From Leptotrichia sp. oral taxon 215 str. W9775 (GTDB lineage: Bacteria; Fusobacteriota; Fusobacteriia; Fusobacteriales; Leptotrichiaceae), in NCBI RefSeq assembly GCF_000469505.1, contig NZ_KI272867.1, positions 52,071 to 116,070 of the forward strand: a stretch of DNA of 64,000 nt, in the 5' to 3' direction. This document shows positions 26,071 to 36,523 of this stretch, piece by piece (position 1 is the stretch's first letter; each line of letters opens with the position of its first letter). The notes beneath the pieces are model-generated. The model was not told where the DNA came from. It searched no databases and saw only the letters and a program-made list of their open reading frames with translations. A program made the position numbers and the translations under genes.

Positions 26071-29000
26071 TTAGTAAATCAATCTGAATCCAAGTCCACC
26101 TCTCAGATTATTATTATCACTGTCATATCCTGTATTAAGAGTCATTCCTACTCTGGAATTTTCTATTCCAAAGTTTAAATCTGCTTTGAATTTTCCTTTT
26201 CTGCTGTCTTTGTCTCCTCTTATGTTAAACCAGTCAGCAGTTGTATATGATACTCTTGCCCTGTTATTTACATTTCCTACTTTTCCTAATTCACTTTCAT
26301 AACCTAAACCTAAAGAAGCTGTAAATATGCTCTTAACTGCAAAAGGTTGTCTATAGTTAAATTCAACTCCTATTGCCGGTTTTATTGAATAGTAACCATT
26401 TCCTTCTACATCCAGTCTCATTTCTCCTGATTTTTCTTTAATGTTACTGAATCTTCCATATTCAACTTTTAAACTTCCATATGGTCTGATACTTGTTCTT
26501 TCACTTGTTCTTATATTGTATCCAACTTCATTTTTAACTGCTACACCATAAGTTGTATAGTCAGATTTAGCATTGAAGATTTCATCTACTACAAGATATT
26601 TTCTATGCATTTCATTTTTAGATACGTATCCTTCTCCTGAAATTGTCCATTGAAGATTTCCATTGTGGTCTGATGCAGGTGTCATTGTCTTGAAGATTCC
26701 AAGTTTTAACATAGTTTGATTTTCTCTTGATCCCCCAATGTCTTTAAACTTGAATTTGTTATGCACTCCTCCTGCATACCATCCTGATACGTTTCCTAAC
26801 TTGACAGTTTCATCTTCATGCAGGTATGCAAATCCATACGCATCACTTGTATAGTCTATAATTCCTGCTGTATCTGTAGTGTATTCGTCCTTCATTCCAA
26901 ATACTTTTATTTTATTTGACTGTTTAGACTTAGTTTCCCATTCTTTAGCCAAATGAGTAATTTCCTTATCTATCAGTCTTCCTGTTCCATGTACTCTTTG
27001 TTGTATATTTGCATACTGGTGACCCATCATTTCATCAAATGCCTGTGTCAGAAGTACTGGCTCATTATTTCCTATGCTGTTAAGCTTGTTAAACAGTAAT
27101 TTTTCTCTGGAATCAAGAGAATTTACTCCATATCTTTGTTCCAATCCATCTGTAAAGTTCCATGCATTCTCAGTTTTTCTAACAAATGATGTATATGGTA
27201 CCTTTGCCATAGCAACTCCTGTTATTTCACCATATGAATCTAATATTGGCGTTGCCATCCATGTCAGTGAACCTGCAAGTGATGTAAGTTTAAAGTTACG
27301 TCCTGTTACCTGGTCAAGGAATGGTTTTATTACATCCCCCTTAACTACCCAGTATTTTGAATTTGTCATTTCTGAATATTCTGTTCCTATTATCAATTGA
27401 CTGTTTATAGGTGGTGTACTTCCATCTATATCTATTGGTCTTGTTCTTCCTAAAGTATCTACATAGAATCCAATATCTGACAATCCTAGGTTAGATTCAT
27501 TACCTATCAATTTGCTTATTTCTGCAACTTCAGCATCTGAAACAGGTACTCCATCCTTTGTGAAAACAGGCTGTCCATTCTTTATACTTATTTTTACACC
27601 TTCAAATTCCTTGTCTGTTCCACTTGCTCCTCTTACTTCCTGTCCATTAGGATCAGATGTTATTCTGCTGTTTATCTGAGCTTCCAGATCTGCTAATTCA
27701 GCAGGTGTAATATCTTTCCAACTTATTCCGTATGTTCCTTTTCCTCTTACCTTTATTTCACCGTAGTTCTTAATTGTAGCATATCTTTGTACTGTACCAT
27801 CAGGATTCTTTTTACCTCTTATTACAACTCCATAGCTGTTATCCGCATCTATAAGTATTTTTGCTCCCGCTTCATTTACAAGAGTTGAACCATTCATTAC
27901 TGCTACTCCTACAAGTCCACTTACGTTAGGATTTACCATTCCGCCTCTTCCAGCATATGAATCTGTTGTCTGTATAATTCCTTTGTTTACAAACTTAGCT
28001 CCTTCATCAACGTATACTCCTGTCATTGATTCTATTTTATTTGAAGCTGTAGCTCTACTTCCATCAAGTAGTATATTACCTCTATTTTCTACAACTGTTC
28101 CTGCTCCTGAACCATACATTCCTATTGACTTATCTCCAAATATACGGATTTCTCCTTCATTGGCAATTTGACCTCCATTGTCTGTTGCCATTCCTATTCC
28201 GTATACAATTTTGCTTTTGTCACTGTATATTTGTCCAGTTAGAGGGTCTGTATAATCTGTTGGTCCAACATATATTCTTCCTGAAGTGCTGTTTACAGCT
28301 GTTGATCCTGGTGCGTAAACTCCTATATTTCCTTTTCCATTAGAGAAATCCAGCAATCCATTATTTACAAAGTTTCCTCCACCAGTATTATTACCTTTGA
28401 TGTAGAATCCTATTACACGGTCTACATTTCCAGCAGCTATGTCTTTATTGTTTGTTATTTGTGCTTTTCCACCTGAATACAGGTATGTACTGTCACTTCC
28501 TAATGTTACACTTGTTCCTGCTGTATTAGTGTATGTATTTACCTTTGAAGAATCATCATTGTTAAGAATAAATCCGTAAGATTTTTCTCCCACTGTTACA
28601 TTTGCACTATCATTTACTGAAGCTCCATTTACTGCATAAACTCCTACAGGTTCAGTATTTGGTGTAGTTGAAGTATGAGGATCCACTATAATATTTCCTG
28701 CTACTGAAACACTTCCATCCTGTTTGTATATTCCCATACCTTCATCTTTTACATGAAGAGTTCCTCCTGTCATATTTACAGGAGAATTTGTTGTTGAATA
28801 TACTCCTATTGATTTTACTCCTACTTCTATATTTCCACTTGTCAGAGTGATAGGTGATGTTCCGCTTGAAGTATATACTCCAATAGTAGGATTCTGTGCA
28901 TCTGATGAATCAGCTATTGAAATATCTGCCTTATTTTCAAATGACTGGCTTCCCTTCAGGAAAACTCCCAGTGTCTTTTTACCTGAAAGTTCTAATTTTC

Positions 29001-32000
29001 CTTCATTTACTACTGTGTTTGGAGTATTCGCATTTGAATATATTCCTATTGAATTATCTCCGCTTAAGCTTATTTTAGTTTTATTTAGCAGACTGGAGTT
29101 TATTCCTAAAATTCCCTTTGCATTGTCCTGTGTTCCTACTATCTCAGTTATTCCTGTTGAATCAAAGTTTGCATTCTGAAGGAATATTCCATTTGAATTT
29201 CTTCCAAGATTGATTTTTCTAACTCCTGTCAGTCTTGAATTTCCTTCAACATACGCTCCTGTATAACCATCTGCTACTGTCATGTCAACTGGTACTCCTG
29301 CTCCGTCCATTTGAGCAGTACTGTTTTTCAGATAAAGCATTGTATTCTGAGTTGGAGATATATTACCTAAATAGGAAATAAAATTTGAATTTTCAAGGTA
29401 TGCAAGTACACCCTTATTGTTGAAATTAACTGTTCCCTTTGCTGTAATATCCGAATGTTTTCCATAAAAAGCTATACCATCTTCTCCTACTGTAATATCT
29501 GATGTTGTTCCTGTAGTAAGATTAGTATTTTCAGAATATATTCCTACTGAAGGTGCTCCTGTTATTTTCTTTCCAACTGTTATTTTACCATTATTTGTAA
29601 CTGTATTTCTGTCGGCTGCAGCACTTCCTTTTCCTTTACTGTAAAGCCCTACTGAACCATCTCCAAGAGTTATTTCTGAATTATTTACCATTCCAGTTAA
29701 TACTTTTCCTTGATCAGGTTGTGTTCCATCTTCATTTATCATATATATACCGACATTTTTTGTAACATTTATATTACCTGATGCATCTGTTGAACTCTTT
29801 ATTTTTCCATCAAGATTTATATCTGTTGATGCATTTTTCAGATATACTCCTACTGATTCCTGTCCAAGTTCTATCAGAGAATTTGCTGTTGTTTCTACTT
29901 TAAGTTTATTATCAGCCGAAGAACCTCCATCATAATGTGGAGAATCACTTCTGTATACACCATAAATTCCTGTTGACTGAGGACCCATTTTAATTGTTCC
30001 ATCATTTTTTACTCTTGCTGATGCCGCATAAATAGCAGTTGATTCTTTTCCAGCAGTAAAATTAATAGTTCCTTGATTTACAATTTCATAATTTCCTTGT
30101 GTCCAAGTTGTTCCAGCTGGATTTTTGATTCCTTCAGCCATTAATCCTATATTTTTTCCAGCAGCGATTGAACCGTCTGCTACACTTTTAACTGTTTTTC
30201 CACTAACAATATAAGTTTCTCCATTTATAACGTGAGAAAGTACCATTCCTGGTTTTAAATCCTTATCAACTGAAGGATTATCTATTGCCGATATTCCTTC
30301 TTTAGTTCTAATTTCTTCTGCTGAATGTCCGTTATTGTTAAAAGTCCAGTTTCCAACGTTAATTACAGAACCTTTCAATCCGTATACTCCTACTCCTGAA
30401 CCACTTAAGTTAATAGTTGCATTTCCCCCATCAAAGTGGGCATTTTCTCCAACAATAGCTGCTACACTTCCTTCTGCAAGGTTAATTGTTGGTTTATTAG
30501 TACCTGTTCCTAAAGATACTTTACTCTCTATAGTTGTATTTGCAGAAGTCTGTTTCTGTACATAAATTCCTATTCCATTTTCTCCAACATTTATTGTACC
30601 GCTATTATATTGTATGATACTCTTATCAGCCGCAAAAATTCCTATTCCTTTTTCACCTGTTGTAATAGGAGTTTTTATAGTATATGCGGAAGTAGACGTT
30701 CCTTGATTTTTTGCATATATTCCTATTGCATATTTTGTACCACTGTTTTCAACTGTGTTTCGTACTGTTATTGGACCAGTATAGTTTGAAATATCTGTAC
30801 TTCCACTTAAATATAATCCAATAATACCATCTCCTGAACTAGTTGCTGTTTTATAATAGTTCAAAGGAGTTGAACTTGCATTTAACGTCGCAACATCTGT
30901 TGGAGATGTACCTTCTAAGTATACTCCTACTCCATATCCTGATATTTTTCCTATATCTGTACCAGTTAATGCTGTATCCTTATTTTTTACATAATAGGCA
31001 ACTCTATTCTGATCTGTTCCTGTACCAAGATCAATTTCTGCTGTAGTTGTAGTTATAGCACTTCCTGCAGCTGCATAAACTCCTATTGACTTATTAGCAG
31101 CATTATCCAAAGTTATTTTTCCTACTCCTGAAACTGTTGACTTAGGAGCATATATACCTATTGACTCTTCTTTATTTACGTTAATTGTTCCTGTGTTATT
31201 TATATTTAAATTTGCAACAGTACCCGCTTCATTCTTTGCAAATATACCTACTGATTTATTTCCATTTACTGTTATATTTCCTGTAGTTCCATTAACTATT
31301 GACAACTTATTTGTCACTCCAGAATTTATTTTTCCATAAATCCCAGCTGATTCAGTTTTTTTAGTTATTATATATCCATTATTGTTTATTGCTTTATTTG
31401 AAGTTGCAACCCCTGAAACTACTCCAAAGATTCCTACTGATTGTGCTTCTTCTACATATATACCTTTATTTACTGTTTTTAATCCACTGTTTGTTATATC
31501 TGAATCTTGACCATAAATTCCAGCTGAGCTTGCTTTTAATACTTCTATTTTCCCACTATTAGTTAACGTAGAATTTTTTTCTCCCAGTATACCAACAGAA
31601 CTTCCTTCTTCCATTGTTATAGTTCCTGTTGAATTTCCTGTACTTTCATTTGTGTAAATTCCTATCCCGGAACCTCTTTTTGATACAATAGTACCATCAT
31701 TTTGTGCTGTTGAAGCTCCTGTTCCTGTTCCTTTTATTGCAATAAGTCCAATATTTGTGTTTGTTGTCAAAGTTTTAGTATTTTTTACAGTAGAATTATT
31801 TGATGCGACTAAAACAGAAGTTGAAGTATTAGTTCCTGCTGTCGGAGTTGATACTGTATAATTTTGATTTAAATTAGCAGTTACACCACCTGTTGTATAA
31901 AATATACTTGCTCCATTTCCAAAATTTAAAATATTAATAGGGTTACTGTTCAAATAAGTTCCTACATTCACTTCTCCTGAATTTCCATTTAAAAGTCCAA

Positions 32001-35000
32001 AAGTTGAGTTTTGTCCTAATTCTACTTCTAAACTCTTACCTGTTTCAACTTTAAAAGTATTTCCAAATTTAGTAGCAACTGATGAATATAATCCTACTGC
32101 TCCTGTGCCTATTGTTAATTTAGAATCATCTCCAAAATTTACTTTAGCTTCTCCATCTGAATAAATTCCAATTGTCGTTCCTGTTCCACTAGCAGCTATA
32201 TCTATTGGAGCCTTTATATTTAATGTTCCTGATGCCTCTTTAGCATATATTCCTATTGCATCTGAACCTACACTTATTTTATTTGTTCCAGCAGTATTTT
32301 TTTCATGATTAAAAGTATACTTTCCTTCTCCATAAACTCCTATATTTCCTCCTCCTTGAACAGAAATATTACCTGTGTTTGTAAAGTTTATTGGAGTAGC
32401 AGTATTCGGCCCTTTTAATAAAACACCTATATTTCCTGTATTAGCAGGAGTATTAACTGTTATATTTCCACTATTAGCAAAGTTTCCTTGTTCTCCATAG
32501 AAAGCTGTAGATTTTTGTGCTCCACCTGCAGTGAGAGGATTTACAATAAGATCTCCACTATTTGAAGAGTCTCCTCCTTTTAGCATAGCAAATGCTATTG
32601 AATTTGTTCCATTTACAGCTATAGTTCCTTTATTAATTCCTACACCATAATTAGTTCTATCAATACTTTCTAATAAATTATCTATTAAATTTGAATCAAA
32701 TACAGACTTATAAGATTCACTCTTAACAACAAAACCATAGTTAGAGTCTCCATTAACTACAACATTAGCACCTTCATTTGCTGTTATAGATCCTGATCTT
32801 CTTAATTTTCTGTTAGCTGTTTCAACTCCATTTAATTTCCCATCATTCAACTCTTCTTCACTATCACCAACTAATAAACCTATACTCTTTGTTGCATGTT
32901 CTCCAACGGTTATAGTTCCACTACCAGTAGCTGCTCCAGTTGAAGCTCCTGTTTCTCCAAAAGGTCCAAATTCTACAGTTTTTGTACCTATATCAGCTGT
33001 AGCTGTTCCACCATAAGTACCTGTTTCTCCTTTTAATACAGGTCTCGTTGGTACCCCTGCATAAATTCCTACTGCATTTTCAACAAGAGTATCACTACCT
33101 GAAGCAATATTTTGGTTATTTCCTTGAGTTAGAGCTGTTGTTCCTATATTGATTTTTCCTCCAACTTTAACTTCCTGTATTTCATGTAATATACCAACCC
33201 CAACACTCTTATCCCCATTTATATTGATGTCTCCTGAATTATATACTCCACTTGTCCAACCAGAATCTCCTGAAGCTGAACGTCCTATTTCTCCTCCTGG
33301 AAGGACTACAAAAGGATTTGCTGGGGTTCCTAAATCTCTTTGAGCTCTTAAGTTATTTTTTTTATTAGTTTTAAAATCACTCATTGTTGTTGATGTTACT
33401 GTATCTAGTGTACTAATACCTGGATTGAATACAGTAATAATACCAAAACTTCCGCTAGATTCTACATTGATGTCCTTTTGGTTATCTGCCTTCATTAATA
33501 CTCTTCCCTTAGATGAATTTGTATTTTTGCTCTTTACATTAACTAAATCTTTTCCATTCTTTGTTTCCAAATTGGACCAATCGGGTGTCCAGTTATGAGG
33601 ATCTTCTGGTTTTAATTGCATTCCAGCACTTTGTGGTGCATTTAAAGAAATTACCCCTGTATTAATTATGTGCGACATTGTACTATTATATGATGCATCC
33701 ACGTTAGAAAAACCAAAAGCTATTTGATGACTATTTGTTGTAGTATTAGTTTCATCTTTGTACTTTCCATCAATTAAACCATTATTTATAATTTTAGCCA
33801 ATATATTCTCAGTACTAGCAGAACCTTGTAAATCTATCCCCATATTTTTACTTCTATATAAGTTAATTGTTCCATCCATTTTAAATTTAGAACCATTTTT
33901 TGGTTCATCTATAACCAAGGCTCTTGCATCAGCAACTTTAACATTTATTGTTGAATTAGGTAAGGTAACGTCTCCTGTCACAGAATTAAGAGTAAAAAAA
34001 TTTCTTACAGTTTTTGTTACAGAATTCACATCATAGGTTTGACCTGCAATAAATGTTCCATTTATTGCACTTTGGTTAGTGGTTCCTATCTTACGATTAG
34101 TTGAATCTATAGAAGGTGCAACAGAAAATGCAACAGGATTCGGAGTATCTACTACTGGTGCTTCTAGTGTCACTTGTGCGGGTGTAGATATATTTAAAGC
34201 TGTTATAGTTGGTGGTGTTACATTTATATTTATTGTTGGTGCACTCGGTGTAATTCTTACATCTACCTCTGGTATTGTAATAACAGGTGCTGTAAGCGGT
34301 GTGTTTACCTTTGGATCAACAACTGGTGCTCCTACTGGTTCAACAGTTGGCTCAGCTACGCTTAGTGAAACAGCTTCCTTTTTTACTTCCTTTGGAGAAA
34401 TTCTTGCAAGTATTTCAACTTCATTAAGAGGTTCCTGAATTTTTCTTAATTCTACAAGTCCCCATCTAACTTCTCCATTTACAGATGACCCTTTACTTTT
34501 ATCAAAATTCATTTCAGAATAGATATTTCCAGTTGCATTTCTCCATGAAACTTGAGAATCACTTCCCGGAGTTATCGGAAGACCCATAACTCCCATTGAA
34601 TCCAATGTAGCTAATGCATTTTTCATTTTCCAGTTATTTCTGAAATACAGTCCGTTGTATGTATATCTTTCCTGTTTATCTCCATAACCATCTCCAGAAA
34701 TAATGTCTGCATTGGAAAAAAAGTTCATTCCAAATTGCCATGAACTCCAAGGTGATTTTACAACCTGATCTCCCTGTTCCATTAATTGAATTAACTCTAA
34801 GTTTGCACCTCTAATATACATCTTGTTTCTATTTCTCATGTTTTTCAGCATAGCTTGAGTTTCATCAACAGTATTTTTAAGATTCCCATCTTTGTTTTTC
34901 TTATTAGGCTCTGCTTTTACCGTATTTGCTAAAAGTACTCCTGTAGTTACTCCCATTGCTCCTGCAACAAACATAAGATTTCTCGAATATTTTACTGCTT

Positions 35001-35058
35001 TGGAACTTCTCATTATTGATTTTGATTTCTTTTCTGAATTTTTAATTTCATCACTCAT
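26071..35058 (-). CDS. Giant fusobacterial autotransporter (type Va), 2995 aa
   Basis: N-terminus: charged extended signal (hydrophobic ~28-47, cleaved near VKAE). Residues ~50-225: conserved fusobacterial autotransporter N-terminal region (NLELIQLMEQGDQVVKSPWS). Residues ~230-330: Pro/Val-rich repeats. Residues ~330-2500: passenger of beta-helix repeats, each with a VGIYA/GVYSK-type turn and NTG/NKG strand. A helix (AFDEMMGHQYANIQQRV, ~2660) precedes the barrel (~2710-2995), which ends in GLGFRLIY. Known members (RadD/Fap2-type) mediate adhesion to bacteria or host cells; the ligand here is unknown. AGAGGAG ribosome site, strong promoter and a ~160-nt leader. The passenger lacks Cys. Confidence 0.95.
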   Translation of the reverse strand: MSDEIKNSEKKSKSIMRSSKAVKYSRNLMFVAGAMGVTTGVLLANTVKAEPNKKNKDGNLKNTVDETQAMLKNMRNRNKMYIRGANLELIQLMEQGDQVVKSPWSSWQFGMNFFSNADIISGDGYGDKQERYTYNGLYFRNNWKMKNALATLDSMGVMGLPITPGSDSQVSWRNATGNIYSEMNFDKSKGSSVNGEVRWGLVELRKIQEPLNEVEILARISPKEVKKEAVSLSVAEPTVEPVGAPVVDPKVNTPLTAPVITIPEVDVRITPSAPTININVTPPTITALNISTPAQVTLEAPVVDTPNPVAFSVAPSIDSTNRKIGTTNQSAINGTFIAGQTYDVNSVTKTVRNFFTLNSVTGDVTLPNSTINVKVADARALVIDEPKNGSKFKMDGTINLYRSKNMGIDLQGSASTENILAKIINNGLIDGKYKDETNTTTNSHQIAFGFSNVDASYNSTMSHIINTGVISLNAPQSAGMQLKPEDPHNWTPDWSNLETKNGKDLVNVKSKNTNSSKGRVLMKADNQKDINVESSGSFGIITVFNPGISTLDTVTSTTMSDFKTNKKNNLRAQRDLGTPANPFVVLPGGEIGRSASGDSGWTSGVYNSGDININGDKSVGVGILHEIQEVKVGGKINIGTTALTQGNNQNIASGSDTLVENAVGIYAGVPTRPVLKGETGTYGGTATADIGTKTVEFGPFGETGASTGAATGSGTITVGEHATKSIGLLVGDSEEELNDGKLNGVETANRKLRRSGSITANEGANVVVNGDSNYGFVVKSESYKSVFDSNLIDNLLESIDRTNYGVGINKGTIAVNGTNSIAFAMLKGGDSSNSGDLIVNPLTAGGAQKSTAFYGEQGNFANSGNITVNTPANTGNIGVLLKGPNTATPINFTNTGNISVQGGGNIGVYGEGKYTFNHEKNTAGTNKISVGSDAIGIYAKEASGTLNIKAPIDIAASGTGTTIGIYSDGEAKVNFGDDSKLTIGTGAVGLYSSVATKFGNTFKVETGKSLEVELGQNSTFGLLNGNSGEVNVGTYLNSNPINILNFGNGASIFYTTGGVTANLNQNYTVSTPTAGTNTSTSVLVASNNSTVKNTKTLTTNTNIGLIAIKGTGTGASTAQNDGTIVSKRGSGIGIYTNESTGNSTGTITMEEGSSVGILGEKNSTLTNSGKIEVLKASSAGIYGQDSDITNSGLKTVNKGIYVEEAQSVGIFGVVSGVATSNKAINNNGYIITKKTESAGIYGKINSGVTNKLSIVNGTTGNITVNGNKSVGIFAKNEAGTVANLNINNTGTINVNKEESIGIYAPKSTVSGVGKITLDNAANKSIGVYAAAGSAITTTTAEIDLGTGTDQNRVAYYVKNKDTALTGTDIGKISGYGVGVYLEGTSPTDVATLNASSTPLNYYKTATSSGDGIIGLYLSGSTDISNYTGPITVRNTVENSGTKYAIGIYAKNQGTSTSAYTIKTPITTGEKGIGIFAADKSIIQYNSGTINVGENGIGIYVQKQTSANTTIESKVSLGTGTNKPTINLAEGSVAAIVGENAHFDGGNATINLSGSGVGVYGLKGSVINVGNWTFNNNGHSAEEIRTKEGISAIDNPSVDKDLKPGMVLSHVINGETYIVSGKTVKSVADGSIAAGKNIGLMAEGIKNPAGTTWTQGNYEIVNQGTINFTAGKESTAIYAASARVKNDGTIKMGPQSTGIYGVYRSDSPHYDGGSSADNKLKVETTANSLIELGQESVGVYLKNASTDINLDGKIKSSTDASGNINVTKNVGIYMINEDGTQPDQGKVLTGMVNNSEITLGDGSVGLYSKGKGSAAADRNTVTNNGKITVGKKITGAPSVGIYSENTNLTTGTTSDITVGEDGIAFYGKHSDITAKGTVNFNNKGVLAYLENSNFISYLGNISPTQNTMLYLKNSTAQMDGAGVPVDMTVADGYTGAYVEGNSRLTGVRKINLGRNSNGIFLQNANFDSTGITEIVGTQDNAKGILGINSSLLNKTKISLSGDNSIGIYSNANTPNTVVNEGKLELSGKKTLGVFLKGSQSFENKADISIADSSDAQNPTIGVYTSSGTSPITLTSGNIEVGVKSIGVYSTTNSPVNMTGGTLHVKDEGMGIYKQDGSVSVAGNIIVDPHTSTTPNTEPVGVYAVNGASVNDSANVTVGEKSYGFILNNDDSSKVNTYTNTAGTSVTLGSDSTYLYSGGKAQITNNKDIAAGNVDRVIGFYIKGNNTGGGNFVNNGLLDFSNGKGNIGVYAPGSTAVNSTSGRIYVGPTDYTDPLTGQIYSDKSKIVYGIGMATDNGGQIANEGEIRIFGDKSIGMYGSGAGTVVENRGNILLDGSRATASNKIESMTGVYVDEGAKFVNKGIIQTTDSYAGRGGMVNPNVSGLVGVAVMNGSTLVNEAGAKILIDADNSYGVVIRGKKNPDGTVQRYATIKNYGEIKVRGKGTYGISWKDITPAELADLEAQINSRITSDPNGQEVRGASGTDKEFEGVKISIKNGQPVFTKDGVPVSDAEVAEISKLIGNESNLGLSDIGFYVDTLGRTRPIDIDGSTPPINSQLIIGTEYSEMTNSKYWVVKGDVIKPFLDQVTGRNFKLTSLAGSLTWMATPILDSYGEITGVAMAKVPYTSFVRKTENAWNFTDGLEQRYGVNSLDSREKLLFNKLNSIGNNEPVLLTQAFDEMMGHQYANIQQRVHGTGRLIDKEITHLAKEWETKSKQSNKIKVFGMKDEYTTDTAGIIDYTSDAYGFAYLHEDETVKLGNVSGWYAGGVHNKFKFKDIGGSRENQTMLKLGIFKTMTPASDHNGNLQWTISGEGYVSKNEMHRKYLVVDEIFNAKSDYTTYGVAVKNEVGYNIRTSERTSIRPYGSLKVEYGRFSNIKEKSGEMRLDVEGNGYYSIKPAIGVEFNYRQPFAVKSIFTASLGLGYESELGKVGNVNNRARVSYTTADWFNIRGDKDSRKGKFKADLNFGIENSRVGMTLNTGYDSDNNNLRGGLGFRLIY

Positions 35059-35224
35059 TTTATTACTCCTCTACTATTATTTTTTTATTATAGTAGTAAA
35101 TCCTGTATTTTATATGCTAAAAAACTTCTAAAATAGAACTGATGCTTTCGGAACAGGTACAACTATAATGGGTTTAAGTTATGTTATTTTTCACATATCT
35201 TATAATTAAATTATTTTTAGTTTA

Positions 35225-35253
35225 ATAATACCATTTTTTTTGCTTTTTTTCAA
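35225..35253 (-). promoter_or_regulatory. Promoter of the giant autotransporter gene
   Basis: Minus strand: TTGAAA (35253-35248), 17-bp spacer, TATTAT (35230-35225). It gives a leader of about 160 nt before the ATG. The leader is AT-rich and shows no strong hairpin. Confidence 0.7.
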
Positions 35254-35324
35254 TCTTTATTTTCAAAAATAAAAAAAATTTTCAACATTATTTCCACACA
35301 GAAAAATAGGTTTGACAATAAAAA

Positions 35325-35378
35325 AAGGAAATCACAAAATATAATTATTTCAATAATATCTCTATTTTGTATTTCCTT
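35325..35378 (-). terminator. Terminator after the pspC remnant
   Basis: AAGGAAATACAAAATA pairs with TATTTTGTGATTTCCTT (one mismatch), followed on the minus strand by seven T. It insulates the autotransporter promoter from the pspC transcript. Confidence 0.8.
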
Positions 35379-35435
35379 ATCTTTATATCAAATAAATAAT
35401 ATAGTCATTTTTAAGTATAACTAAAAATAATCTGC

Positions 35436-35623
35436 TTATTCACCTTCCGGCAATAAAAATCCTGCTATAATATATGCTATTGCTAATGATCCACCAGAGA
35501 AAAGCGCAAGTACAACTGCAATTATTCTTATAATATTTGGATCTTGATTTGCATATTTTGCAATCCCTCCGCATACTCCCATTATTTTTTATCAGAAACT
35601 GATCTTGTAAGCTTTTTTTCCAT
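35436..35623 (-). pseudogene. PspC-domain protein with frameshift at a six-A run
   Basis: ATG 35623 behind TTAGGAGGA starts MEKKLTRSVSDKK, then hits TAA. In the next frame the sequence continues exactly as a PspC domain: MGVCGGIAKYANQDP, then a membrane segment (IIAVVLALFSG...YIIAGFLLPEGE*). One extra A in the A6 run (35585-35590) would restore a 62-aa PspC protein of normal size. Alternatively, the stop and the second ATG (35582) overlap as TAATG, allowing coupled reinitiation of a 48-aa product. Known PspC role: envelope stress at the inner membrane. Confidence 0.75.
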
Positions 35624-35843
35624 GATTGCGTCCTCCTAATATATATTTATAAACAAGTTGTTTACCATAATTAATATCTTATTTTTAATTAACTTATTTT
35701 TTGAGTCCGCTTATTATAGTACATTTTTTCACATGATGTAAACCTTTTAAAGTCATTATAATTCTAAAAACAGTATATTCTATCTATTATAAAATACACT
35801 TCTTACAATTTTCAAAGTTTATAAAAATATAGTTCATGTAAAA

Positions 35844-35885
35844 AGAAGGCATTAAACCCTCCTGAAATAAAGTTCTTTGCCTTCT
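35844..35885 (-). terminator. Terminator after the secreted-protein gene
   Basis: AGAAGGCA/TGCCTTCT stem (35844-35851, 35878-35885), with a TTTTT tract on the minus strand, 27 bases past the stop of 35912-36415. Confidence 0.75.
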
Positions 35886-35911
35886 ACTTTTTCTATATAA
35901 ACACATTAAAA

Positions 35912-36415
35912 TTATTCACCATCTTCAAGTACTTCAACAATTTCCGAATTTTTATCTAAAATAACGATTTTTTTCAATTTATCATCAAATCCAAAATACA
36001 GATAATCGTATTTTTCTCCTTTAAGGTCTGTATAATCCTTTACATAATATACATTTTTTCTAGTATCTGGATATATTAAATATTTTTTCAGTTTTCCTTC
36101 CTTTTCTCCCTCGGCTATTTTATCCTTCGGATAAGGCTGTGTTTTAAATCTTTTTAGCCTTCTTGAATGGCAGGTAAATACAATAGCTACTTCAGGATTC
36201 CACTGAATGAGATAGTGCTCACCATTTTCTTCTATAATACTGAAATTATGTTTCCCAATTTCTTCATCAAAATATTTCTGGGAATTTGCACTGAACCATG
36301 AATATTTTTCCACTTCGCTAAACATTTCGCTTTTTTTCTGTGTATCTGAAGTAAATTTTTCAGCCATTATAGTCATTCCCAATACAAGAAATAGCAACAA
36401 AATAATTTTTTTCAT
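35912..36415 (-). CDS. Secreted protein of unknown function
   Basis: 167 aa. Signal peptide (KKIILLLFLVLGMTIMA, cleaved near residue 18), then a soluble domain with many aromatic residues (KYSWFSANSQKYFDEE; DYTDLKGEKYDYLYFGF). No family recognised. A single Cys makes a disulfide within the chain impossible. The gene stands alone, with its own terminator. Confidence 0.6.
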   Translation of the reverse strand: MKKIILLLFLVLGMTIMAEKFTSDTQKKSEMFSEVEKYSWFSANSQKYFDEEIGKHNFSIIEENGEHYLIQWNPEVAIVFTCHSRRLKRFKTQPYPKDKIAEGEKEGKLKKYLIYPDTRKNVYYVKDYTDLKGEKYDYLYFGFDDKLKKIVILDKNSEIVEVLEDGE

Positions 36416-36523
36416 TAATATTCCTTCTTTCTAAATAGTATATTGAATATCTTCCATATAATTTTACCTCGATTTCCAAAAATTTCAATATACAAATAAT
36501 AATTAATATTTTCTCATGAAAAA

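Noticed and set aside
27074..34438. Many plus-strand ORFs opposite the giant autotransporter
   Set aside because: They are shadows of the repetitive passenger: no ribosome sites, hydrophobic/Ser-Pro-rich composition typical of antisense frames.
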